From AP-16 sp036395835 (GTDB lineage Bacteria > Pseudomonadota > Alphaproteobacteria > Rhizobiales > Xanthobacteraceae), in the NCBI GenBank assembly GCA_036395835.1, contig DASWCW010000113.1, positions 32,212-96,211 on the forward strand: a DNA stretch of 64,000 bases, written 5' to 3'. Made by a program: the position numbers and the translations under genes. Under the pieces are notes generated by a model, which saw only the letters and a program-made list of their open reading frames with translations, had not been told where the DNA came from and did no database searches. Shown here one piece after another: positions 27,208 to 34,100 of the stretch. Numbering within the stretch: position 1 is the first letter of the stretch; every line of letters starts with the position of its first letter.

Positions 27208-27489
27208 ATGATTCGGGGCTTCGCCGATCGGGCAACCGAGCGCTTCTTTCGAGACGGCGCGTGTCCGGCGCGCTGGCGATCTTTCCAGAGCGTGGCATTG
27301 CGTAAGCTCGATATGCTGGACGCGGCGACACGGCTCGGCGACCTGCGTTCCCCGCCAGGCAATCAGCTTGAAGCCTTGAAGGGCGACCGCGCGGGCCAGC
27401 ACAGCATCCGGATCAATCGGCAATGGCGGCTGTGTTTTCGATGGACGCCCAACGGACCTGAAGAGGTCGAAATTGTGGATTATCACTAA
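27208..27489 (+). CDS. higB: HigB family toxin (RelE superfamily)
   Basis: A 93-residue RelE-fold toxin of the 'plasmid maintenance system killer' type, which cleaves mRNA on the ribosome. The family start (MIRGFADRATERFF), the central LDMLDAATRLGDLRSPPGNQLEAL and the C-terminal HSIRINRQWRLCFRW...VEIVDYH are present; the basic Arg/His residues in the last third are the catalytic region. The toxin comes before the antitoxin, as is usual for hig systems. The antitoxin follows after 10 bases. Confidence 0.93.
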   Translation: MIRGFADRATERFFRDGACPARWRSFQSVALRKLDMLDAATRLGDLRSPPGNQLEALKGDRAGQHSIRINRQWRLCFRWTPNGPEEVEIVDYH

Positions 27490-27499
27490 GGAGCCGATG

Positions 27500-27784
27500 A
27501 TGACTCGTGTGCGCACCCATCCGGGGGAAGTACTGCGGGAAGAATATCTCGTCCCGCTCGGCATGAGCGCGCGGGCGCTCGCCAAGGCGCTCGGCGTGCC
27601 CGCGAACCGGATCACGGAGATCATGCGCGGCGAGCGCGATGTCTCCGCCGATACCGCGATCCGGCTCGGACGCTATTTCCGAACCGACCCGCGATTCTGG
27701 CTCAATCTCCAGGCCGCCCATGACCTGTCCGTCGCCGAATCCGGGAACGATTACTCGAACGTAGGCCCACGATCGGCAGCTTGA
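27500..27784 (+). CDS. higA: HigA family antitoxin (XRE helix-turn-helix)
   Basis: A 94-residue DNA-binding antitoxin. THPGEVLREEYLVPLGMSARALAKALGVPANRITEIMRGERDVSADTAIRLGRYF is the HigA helix-turn-helix; FWLNLQAAHDLSVAE is its conserved end. It neutralises HigB and represses the operon. AAGGAG (27488-27493) supports a start at 27500 (six-base spacing); ATG 27497 is possible. The last dozen residues (NDYSNVGPRSAA) are unlike the usual charged tail. A GCGCAA/TTGCGC dyad (27799-27812) follows and may end the transcript. Confidence 0.92.
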   Translation: MTRVRTHPGEVLREEYLVPLGMSARALAKALGVPANRITEIMRGERDVSADTAIRLGRYFRTDPRFWLNLQAAHDLSVAESGNDYSNVGPRSAA

Positions 27785-27860
27785 GGCACCAATCCGATGC
27801 GCAAGTTTGCGCTTACGCCCCGCGCGCCATAACAACATCGAAACCAAATACGGGAGCGGA

Positions 27861-27897
27861 GCGCACGTGAAATTGCCGCGCGACATCGGGCCCGTGC
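27861..27897 (+). pseudogene. Duplicated first 31 bases of murC (left copy of 37-bp direct repeat)
   Basis: These 37 bases match 30138-30174 with one difference: GTG here replaces the murC ATG. It covers six bases upstream of the murC start plus the codons for the first ten residues (MKLPRDIGPV, here with V/GTG first). Downstream the frame runs into unrelated sequence antisense to an ATPase gene. A good ribosome binding site (GGGAGCGGA, 27852-27860) lies in front, so a short MurC-leader peptide could still be made. Best read as one end of an insertion; see also 30138-30174. Confidence 0.85.
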
Positions 27898-27967
27898 GCG
27901 ACAGAACATCCATTGGTCCCAACTCGCGCCTCACCGCACCGCCGAAGCCGTCCCGACGCTGGAGGAA

Positions 27968-28816
27968 TTACTCACGCTCGTCCGCAAAGGTCCAATGCTC
28001 GGCTTTGAGAGAACCCCTCCGAGGTTCCTCCCAAACTTCCAGGTCCGAATCCCACGGCCTGAGCGCGATCGCAGCAACGGGTTCCTCATGGGTCGCCAAT
28101 GCGTTCGTCAGCCGGTGGATCTCCTGGAACATCCTGAAAATCCAGGTCCGCAGCGCGATGCACATCCCCGGTGTCAGGTTGTCCGGCACCGGCGCGTCTC
28201 CGCTGGACGACATCGGCCGGCGCATGAAGTCACCCAGTGAAAGACTGCAGTCTTCGAGAGCCTCGACAACCTGCTCGGCGAGCTTGGGCATGGCGAACCG
28301 CCAATTGTGGAGTCTCAACGCCTTGTACGCTGCTCCCTGTCGCGCGTTGCGCTTCGGCTCCTTCAAAAACCCATTGTCGACAACGATGAAGCTGCAATCG
28401 GGAAAATTATCTCGCAAGATTACGCCCGCCTCGAACGAGTCGGCCCTGCGGTCGGGAATATAGAATATTACCGGCTCGATACCGTGTGACCGCGCCTCTG
28501 CGATGACATCGGTGCCTCGCAGCAGCTCAAGAAATGTCATCAGCGAGTGATGCGTGACATCCACGATCCGCATCTGGGAGGAAGGCTTGGCAAGCGTATC
28601 GAACAGCAGCATCTGGTCGCGCACCACTGCGAGGTCGATGACGCGGGCTTCTGCCGGGAACAAGGCATGAAGCCCGCGCTCGACTGCATCGGTGTCGAAA
28701 ATACAAGGCGTGCCGCCGGACAGGACGAAGTAATCCGTGAGCGTCCGGGCCAATAACGTCTTGCCGACGTGCCCGTGCAGCGAGGTGACGATCGCCGCAA
28801 AGCTCGGGCCGGGCAT
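27968..28816 (-). CDS. ParA/MinD-superfamily ATPase-like protein with degenerate Walker A
   Basis: A 282-residue P-loop protein. N-terminal FAAIVTSLHGHVGKTLLARTL keeps GKT (Gly18-Lys19-Thr20), but His14 replaces the signature lysine of the deviant Walker A motif. FDTDAVERGLHALFP and RVIDLAVVRDQMLLFDTLA follow, then the Walker B-like MRIVDVTHHS (Asp about 95). The C-terminal part (about 190-282) is unfamiliar. It aligns over its first 170 residues with the protein encoded just upstream (29571-28825), so the pair arose by tandem duplication; gap 8 bases, hence one operon. Codon use and G+C are lower than in the dcw genes on both sides and transcription opposes them. Function unknown; partition, conjugation (TraL-like) or positioning ATPases share the fold. 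Confidence 0.8.
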   Translation of the reverse strand: MPGPSFAAIVTSLHGHVGKTLLARTLTDYFVLSGGTPCIFDTDAVERGLHALFPAEARVIDLAVVRDQMLLFDTLAKPSSQMRIVDVTHHSLMTFLELLRGTDVIAEARSHGIEPVIFYIPDRRADSFEAGVILRDNFPDCSFIVVDNGFLKEPKRNARQGAAYKALRLHNWRFAMPKLAEQVVEALEDCSLSLGDFMRRPMSSSGDAPVPDNLTPGMCIALRTWIFRMFQEIHRLTNALATHEEPVAAIALRPWDSDLEVWEEPRRGSLKAEHWTFADERE

Positions 28817-28824
28817 TGCTTTGG

Positions 28825-29571
28825 TCAGGCTGCTCGGGTCGTCACCTCTCGGTCGGCGAGCCGGTCGACGAGATTGATGCGATCGTATTCGCCGCTGATA
28901 TGGTTCATCCAGGTTCGCACATATCCCCGCAGAACCAGCGAATTGCTCGCGGTCTGGCCATCCTCGTCGCGGTTCGCAATGAAATCGGAGAAAGGAACCC
29001 CGGCCAGCTCGGCCTGTTCGTAGGCCATTTCATTCAGCTTGGGGATGGTCACCTCGACGGCATCCTTTGCCAACTTGAAATATCTCTTGTGGAGGTCCGG
29101 GTTCCACTCGAAAAAGCTGGCTTCATTGATGAAGTTTTTCACCAGCAGATAATCATGGCCGTTGGCATGAGGCCGGATCTCGGCGATCTCCTCCATTGAA
29201 GCGATCGACGGACCGATGACATGCAAGAGAATGAAATTGAACTCACCGGCGTCGACCAAATCGAAGAATCCAACCTCGGCAAACGTTTTCAGCGTGTCCG
29301 ATAACAATCCCGCGCGTACGTCGACAACGCTGACTTTTGCGTCGCTGGTCGCCAGCGTGTCGATCACCTTGATCTGATCTGCCGCGGTCTCGAGGTCGAT
29401 CACCTCGGTGACCTTGGGATGAAAGCGTTTCAGCGCTCCGCGCGGAAACTCGGAATCGAACGCCCGCGTAGGCGTGTTTCTCGCGGCCAGATAATCGAGT
29501 ACCGTGCGCGCGATTGTCGTTTTGCCGACGCCGCCCTTGTCGGCGCCAACCAGAACTACTACTGGCTTCAC
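28825..29571 (-). CDS. ParA/MinD-superfamily ATPase
   Basis: A 248-residue P-loop ATPase. MKPVVVLVGADKGGVGKTTIAR is a full deviant Walker A with signature Lys12 and catalytic-loop Lys17-Thr18; FDSEFPRGALKRF is the switch-like strand, and KVSVVDVRAGLL the Walker B (Asp about 93). Members of this class dimerise on ATP and act in plasmid partition, protein positioning or conjugative transfer (TraL type). No ParB-like or coupling partner is present nearby; the neighbour is a paralogue lacking the signature lysine. Start is GTG with AGGAGGAG about four bases upstream, one of the best ribosome binding sites in the window. Lower G+C than surrounding genes points to transfer. Confidence 0.85.
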   Translation of the reverse strand: MKPVVVLVGADKGGVGKTTIARTVLDYLAARNTPTRAFDSEFPRGALKRFHPKVTEVIDLETAADQIKVIDTLATSDAKVSVVDVRAGLLSDTLKTFAEVGFFDLVDAGEFNFILLHVIGPSIASMEEIAEIRPHANGHDYLLVKNFINEASFFEWNPDLHKRYFKLAKDAVEVTIPKLNEMAYEQAELAGVPFSDFIANRDEDGQTASNSLVLRGYVRTWMNHISGEYDRINLVDRLADREVTTRAA

Positions 29572-30143
29572 AGTCTCCTCCTGTTTTGCTCAATGCTGCG
29601 AAGGCCTTGCCTCCGAGCCACGTTTCGGCATTGTCTCTTGGAATTCCGGGTCGCACCTGAGCGCACCCATAGGCACGCCCGAAGCAACCAGCCCCAGGTC
29701 TTTCGCCCTTATGGCCACCACGGCATGCCAATGCGGCAATCTTGCGACGATGCGGTTCGAGCATGAGGCCCGCGCGGCGGCATGAGGAACTAGGGGGGCA
29801 AACGTCTTGGTCAACGATTCCTCCATTGGTGGAGATCAAGATAAGGCGTTCAGCTTGGCGGAATGTCGATTCGTTGGTAAATTCCACCATGTCACCAAGA
29901 CAATGCGGCGGCGCGGGCGGCGTGTGCGCGGCGGGAACTGTTGCCGAATTGTGGCCGCCGGGACCTCTGCCGCCATCTATTTAGAAAAATCGGTGCCGCC
30001 GCCCTTCAGACGGTCGCATTTGCGCCCGAGTGCCGCGCGATTTCCAAACCGGTCTGCGGCAGCGTGAGAAACGAAGGGGTGGGGCGAATGTTTCGGGCCA
30101 GGCGATTGGACGCGGATCGCGCAGGCATCGGCGTGAGGCGCAC
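29572..30143. other. Non-coding or unresolved stretch between ATPase operon and murC
   Basis: About 570 bases with no recognised gene. On the minus strand a 78-codon ORF (29826-29590) ends 18 bases before the ATPase GTG, but has no ribosome binding site and random-looking composition. TTGACC (29809-29814) with TAGTTC 16 bases on is a weak candidate promoter for the ATPase pair. On the plus strand this stretch must either carry a new murC promoter or be crossed by read-through from murG; I see no convincing plus-strand promoter. Confidence 0.4.
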
Positions 30144-30174
30144 ATGAAATTGCCGCGCGACATCGGGCCCGTGC
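30138..30174 (+). repeat. Right copy of the 37-bp direct repeat, start of intact murC
   Basis: 36 of 37 bases identical to 27861-27897. It contains the true murC ATG (30144-30146). Together the two copies bracket 2,240 bases carrying the two ATPases, as target-site or att-type direct repeats would. Confidence 0.85.
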
Positions 30175-31556
30175 ATTTCGTCGGCATCGGCGGCATCGGC
30201 ATGAGCGGCATCGCCGAAGTGCTGTCGAACCTCGGCTATTCCGTGCGCGGCTCCGACGTCGCCGAGAGCGCCAATGTGGCGCGGCTGCGCAAGATGGGCA
30301 TCGCGATCGCGATCGGCCACGACGCCACGAACGTCGAGGGCGCCGCCGTCGTGGTGGTCTCCTCGGCGATCAAGCGCGACAACCCGGAGCTTGCGGCGGC
30401 GCGCGAGGCGCGGCTTCCGGTCGTGCGCCGCGCCGAGATGCTGGCCGAGCTGATGCGGCTCAAGACCTGCATCGCGATCGCCGGCACCCACGGCAAGACC
30501 ACGACCACGTCGCTCGTTGCCTCCCTGCTCGACGCCGCGCATTTCGACCCCACCGTGATCAACGGCGGCATCATCAATGCCTACGGCACCAACGCCCGCA
30601 TCGGCGCCGGCGACTGGATGGTGGTGGAGGCCGACGAATCCGACGGCACCTTCCTGAAACTGCCGGCCGACATCGCCATCGTCACCAACGTCGACCCCGA
30701 GCATCTCGATCATTTCCAGACCTTCGATGCGGTGCAGACCGCGTTCCAGGCGTTCGTGGAAAACGTGCCGTTCTACGGTTTCGCCGTGATGTGCGGCGAT
30801 CATCCCGTGGTGCAGATGCTGGTCGGCCGCATCGAGGACCGCCGCGTCATCACCTACGGCGAGAATCCGCAAGCCGACGTGCGGCTCGTCGATCTCGAGC
30901 ACGCGCACGGACGCTCGCGCTTCACCGTCGCGTTCCGCGACCGCGCCGGGCAGACCGTGCACGCGATCGCCGATCTCGGCCTGCCCATGCCGGGGCGGCA
31001 CAACGCGCTCAACGCCACGGCGGCGATCGCGGTGGCGCGCGAGCTCGGCATCGACGATTCGGTGATCCGCCGGGCGCTCGCCGGGTTCGGCGGCGTCAAG
31101 CGCCGCTTCACCCGTACCGGCGAGTGGAACGGCGTCACCATCGTCGACGATTACGCCCATCATCCGGTGGAGATCGCGGCGGCCCTGCGGGCCGCGCGCG
31201 AATCGACCCACGGCCGCGTCGTCGCCGTGATGCAGCCGCATCGCTACACGCGGCTCGCGACGCTGTTCGAGCCGTTCTGCACCTGCTTCAACGACGCCGA
31301 TGCGGTGATCATCGCGCCGGTCTATCCGGCCGGCGAGGCGCCGATTCCGGGCGTCGATCGCGATGCGCTGGTCGAGGGCGTGCGCGCGCGCGGCCACCGC
31401 CACGTGCTCGCGCTCGAGGAACCCCAGCAGCTCGCCGCGATGGTCAAGGAGCTGGCCGAGCCCGGCGATTGCGTGGTCTTTCTCGGCGCCGGCAGCATCA
31501 CGCAATGGGCCTATGCGCTGCCGGGCGAGCTGGCCGCGCTGGGGGCGGGAGCCTGA
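30144..31556 (+). CDS. murC: UDP-MurNAc:L-alanine ligase MurC
   Basis: A 470-residue Mur ligase adding L-alanine to UDP-MurNAc. HFVGIGGIGMSGIAEVL (about 11-27) is the UDP-binding glycine-rich turn, GTHGKTTTTSL (about 113-123) the ATP loop, and DDYAHHPVEI the conserved late motif. Full length and intact despite the insertion abutting its start codon. The open frame extends upstream to 30030 but MKLPRDIGPV is the family start. The next gene, murB, is 441 bases away with a palindromic repeat between. Confidence 0.97.
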   Translation: MKLPRDIGPVHFVGIGGIGMSGIAEVLSNLGYSVRGSDVAESANVARLRKMGIAIAIGHDATNVEGAAVVVVSSAIKRDNPELAAAREARLPVVRRAEMLAELMRLKTCIAIAGTHGKTTTTSLVASLLDAAHFDPTVINGGIINAYGTNARIGAGDWMVVEADESDGTFLKLPADIAIVTNVDPEHLDHFQTFDAVQTAFQAFVENVPFYGFAVMCGDHPVVQMLVGRIEDRRVITYGENPQADVRLVDLEHAHGRSRFTVAFRDRAGQTVHAIADLGLPMPGRHNALNATAAIAVARELGIDDSVIRRALAGFGGVKRRFTRTGEWNGVTIVDDYAHHPVEIAAALRAARESTHGRVVAVMQPHRYTRLATLFEPFCTCFNDADAVIIAPVYPAGEAPIPGVDRDALVEGVRARGHRHVLALEEPQQLAAMVKELAEPGDCVVFLGAGSITQWAYALPGELAALGAGA

Positions 31557-31997
31557 TTGGAAGGGCGGCCCAAGCCGGACCGGGCCGCCCCCGAGATCGG
31601 CTGGAAGATGGTGATCGAACAGCCGGCCTCCCCCACCCGGGAAACCGGGGGCTCCGGGGGCCCAGGTGGTGGAACATCCAAAGCAAGAAGCGTTCCTAAA
31701 TTGGCTCGGTTCGTCCGTACAGCACATGGTCGCAAGCGGTTTTCGTTAAAAGAGAGTGGAATCTCTGCCCATGATACAGGTCCGCGTGATTGGTTCGCTG
31801 CTGAGCATCGCGCGCGCTTCATCCTCCCCTGGAGGGGGAGGGTCGGCAGCGAGCATGTTGCGAGCTGCCGGGGTGGGGGTGACGCGGCTTCACCCCACCC
31901 GGCTCGCCGCTCTGCGGCTCGCCGACCTCCCCCTCCAGGGGAGGTAGAGAGAGTGCCGCGTAGGATGCGAGCTGATAATCGGATCTCGTGTGGCTCC
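31557..31997. other. murC-murB gap with palindromic repeat
   Basis: 440 bases, unusual inside the cluster. 31823-31945 is a palindromic element (separate entry). 31630-31675 holds CCCGGgaaaCCGGG and flanking GC-rich dyads without a U-tract. 31684-31780 is less G+C-rich. No ORF here looks like a protein; the frame of murB runs open back to 31557 only by chance. Confidence 0.5.
31823..31945. repeat. Palindromic CCTCCCC element (copy B)
   Basis: 123 bp bounded by CCTCCCCTGGAGGGGGAGGG and ACCTCCCCCTCCAGGGGAGGT-type palindromes, with an internal GGTGGGGGTGA/TCACCCCACC dyad and a CGGCTCGCCG repeat. Same layout as copies at 9941, 42314 and 60080. As RNA it would fold into a multi-branched hairpin and could act as a processing or attenuation element between murC and murB. 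Confidence 0.85.
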
Positions 31998-32918
31998 ATG
32001 AGTTTTCCCGACCTCACCGCCGAGCTTAAAGCCAGCATGCCGAAGCTGCGCGGGCGGCTGCTGGCGAACCAGGCGCTGAAAGGTTTGACCTGGTTTCGCG
32101 TCGGCGGGCCGGCGCAAATCCTGTTCATGCCCGAGGACGAAGCGGATCTCGCGTATCTACTCGAGCGATTGCCGCCCGACGTGCCGGTCTCCCCGGTCGG
32201 GCTCGGATCGAATCTCATCGTGCGCGACGCCGGCGTTCCGGGCGTCGTGGTCCGGCTCGGGCGCGGGTTCGCCGGCGTGGCGATCGAGGGCGAGGGGGTG
32301 CGCGCCGGCGCCGCCGTGCCGGACGTCAAGGTCGCGCAGGCCGCCCAGGAAGCCGGCATCGGCGGCTTGGCGTTTTTTCGCGGCATTCCCGGCGCGATCG
32401 GCGGCGCGCTGCGCATGAACGGCGGCGCCTATGGGCGCGAGACCAAGGACGTGCTCGTCGAGGCGCGCGGCATCGACCGGCAGGGCCGCATCCGGGTGTT
32501 CGGCAATGCCGACATGGGCTTTGCCTACCGGCATTGCGGGATCCCGGAGGACGTGATTTTCACGCAGGCGCTGTTTTCCGGCGCGTCGGCCGATCCGCAG
32601 ACCATCAAGTCCGAGATGCAGGCGATCACGGAGAAGCGGGAATCCACCCAGCCGGTGAAGAGCCGGACCGGAGGGTCGACCTTCAAGAACCCGCCGGGGC
32701 AAAAAGCTTGGCAGCTCATCGACCAGGCCGGCTGCCGCGGGTTGAAGCTCGGCGATGCCCAGGTCTCGGAAATGCACTGCAATTTCCTGATCAATCTGGG
32801 AAACGCCAGCGCGGCCGACATCGAGAACCTGGGCGAGCTCGTCCGCAGCCGGGTCAAGGACCGCTCGGGGGTCGAGCTCGAATGGGAAATTCGCCGGATC
32901 GGGCTCGCGCAATCCTGA
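31998..32918 (+). CDS. murB: UDP-N-acetylenolpyruvoylglucosamine reductase MurB
   Basis: A 306-residue FAD enzyme reducing UDP-GlcNAc-enolpyruvate with NADPH. FAD site residues in TWFRVGGPAQILFMPED and GLGSNLIVRDAGVPGVVVRLG; catalytic Ser in RTGGSTFKNPPG (about 225-235) and Glu in the C-terminal VELEWEIRRIG. Type I length. Start ATG 31998 is chosen from homology (MSFPDLTAELK); ATG 31965 is in frame. The ribosome binding site is weak. Its last 80 bases are repeated in decayed form at 33042-33123. Confidence 0.95.
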   Translation: MSFPDLTAELKASMPKLRGRLLANQALKGLTWFRVGGPAQILFMPEDEADLAYLLERLPPDVPVSPVGLGSNLIVRDAGVPGVVVRLGRGFAGVAIEGEGVRAGAAVPDVKVAQAAQEAGIGGLAFFRGIPGAIGGALRMNGGAYGRETKDVLVEARGIDRQGRIRVFGNADMGFAYRHCGIPEDVIFTQALFSGASADPQTIKSEMQAITEKRESTQPVKSRTGGSTFKNPPGQKAWQLIDQAGCRGLKLGDAQVSEMHCNFLINLGNASAADIENLGELVRSRVKDRSGVELEWEIRRIGLAQS

Positions 32919-32970
32919 TCCATATCATGCAAGTTTAACGAATTGAATGACCCTAAGCACTTGCTTGCCT

Positions 32971-33004
32971 TGATAGTTTTCTGGTTTGCGTGATCGTTTT
33001 CTGG
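32971..33004. repeat. Two 14-bp direct repeats at 20-bp period
   Basis: TGATAGTTTTCTGG (32971-32984) and TGATCGTTTTCTGG (32991-33004) differ at one base and are spaced by two helical turns. They lie between murB and its decayed tail copy, in the most A+T-rich part of that gap. The spacing suits a regulator binding on one face of the DNA in front of ddl; no known motif is recognised. Confidence 0.4.
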
Positions 33005-33041
33005 ACAAAAGTGCGGCGCGCTCGTCCGAAAACGCGCATGT

Positions 33042-33123
33042 TCGTCCGCGCCGGGTCAAGGAAAGGCCCGGGGTCGAGCTCGAATGGGAAATTCTCCCGA
33101 TCGGGCTGGCGCAATCGCGATAA
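33042..33123 (+). pseudogene. Decayed copy of the murB 3' end
   Basis: Reads RRVKERPGVELEWEILPIGLAQS followed by TAA, against the murB ending RSRVKDRSGVELEWEIRRIGLAQS. Several substitutions and a one-base deletion near its 5' side separate it from the parent 207 bases upstream. No start codon or upstream coding part is present. It marks a partial duplication in front of ddl. Confidence 0.8.
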
Positions 33124-33173
33124 ATCACGTTTCGTGTAGCACAACCGAATCACCGGAAGGCCGATCGGGGCGG

Positions 33174-34100
33174 ATGAATCGAGGCAAGCACGTCGCGGTC
33201 CTGATGGGCGGATGGTCGGCGGAGCGGGAGGTCTCGCTGCGCTCGGGCAAAGCCTGCGCCGACGTGCTGGAAAAGCAGGATTACCGGCTGACCCGCATCG
33301 ATGTCGGCCGCGACATCGCCAGCGTGCTGCAGACGCTCAAACCCGACGTCGCGCTCAACCTGTTGCACGGCCGGCCGGGCGAGGACGGCACCATCCAGGG
33401 CATCCTGGAGATCGTCGGCATCCCGTACACGCATTCCGGGGTGCTGGCGTCCGCGCTCGCCATCCAGAAGGACCTCGCCAAGGCGGTGTTGCGCGCGGCC
33501 GGCATTCCGGTCCCCGACGGGATCTTGGTGTCGCGGCTCGATGCGGTGAAACGCCATGTTCTGCCGCGGCCCTACGTCATCAAGCCGGTGGCGGAGGGCT
33601 CGAGCGTCGGCGTGTTCATCGTCAAGGAGGATCAGGAGCACCCGCCGCAGGAGCTCTACCGGGACGATTGGCCGTTCGGCGAACAGGTGCTGTGCGAGCC
33701 CTTCATCCGCGGCAAGGAGCTGACCTGCGCGGTGATGGGGGAGGAGGCGCTCGACGTCATCGAGATCCTGCCCAGTGCGCGCTTTTACGATTACGAGGCG
33801 AAATACACCCCCGGGGGCTCCCGGCACCTGCTTCCGGCGCCGCTTAAACCAAATGTTTACCAAGAGGTCCGAAGACTGGCGCTTGCGGCCCATCGCGCGC
33901 TGGGGTGCCGGGGCGTGAGCCGTGCGGATTTCCGCTACGACGATTCCGCGGAGGGGACGAGGGGACTGTTCTGTCTGGAAGTCAACACGCAGCCCGGCAT
34001 GACCGAGACCTCGCTGGTGCCCGAGATCGCGGCCCATGCGGGCATTTCCTTCGGTGAGCTGGTGCGATGGATGGTCGAGGACGCCTCGCTGAACCGCTGA
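33174..34100 (+). CDS. ddl: D-alanine--D-alanine ligase
   Basis: A 308-residue ATP-grasp enzyme joining two D-alanines for MurF. VAVLMGGWSAEREVSLRSG (about 7-25), the ATP-grasp strands PYVIKPVAEGSSVGVFIV and the metal site FCLEVNTQPGMTETSLVPE. The start at 33174 gives MNRGKHVAVLMGG; the longer frame begins inside the decayed murB copy. Its last 34 bases overlap ftsQ. Confidence 0.95.
   Translation: MNRGKHVAVLMGGWSAEREVSLRSGKACADVLEKQDYRLTRIDVGRDIASVLQTLKPDVALNLLHGRPGEDGTIQGILEIVGIPYTHSGVLASALAIQKDLAKAVLRAAGIPVPDGILVSRLDAVKRHVLPRPYVIKPVAEGSSVGVFIVKEDQEHPPQELYRDDWPFGEQVLCEPFIRGKELTCAVMGEEALDVIEILPSARFYDYEAKYTPGGSRHLLPAPLKPNVYQEVRRLALAAHRALGCRGVSRADFRYDDSAEGTRGLFCLEVNTQPGMTETSLVPEIAAHAGISFGELVRWMVEDASLNR

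Noticed and set aside
27898..27990. Plausible-looking peptide tail (WSQLAPHRTAEAVPTLEEL) after the left murC repeat
   Set aside because: No start or upstream coding part and it soon runs antisense to the ATPase; cannot be told from chance.
29590..29826. 78-codon ORF just upstream of the ATPase pair
   Set aside because: Position is suggestive (ends 18 bases before the GTG) but there is no ribosome binding site and the composition is unremarkable; kept only as a remark in the region entry.
29243..29890. 215-codon minus-strand ORF over the ATPase gene
   Set aside because: Its second half is another frame of the ATPase coding sequence and the first half shows no protein features or ribosome binding site.
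31684..31745. Similarity to the A+T-richer stretch near 48200 (AGAAGCGTTCCTA)
   Set aside because: Only 13 bases match on opposite strands; no extended repeat.
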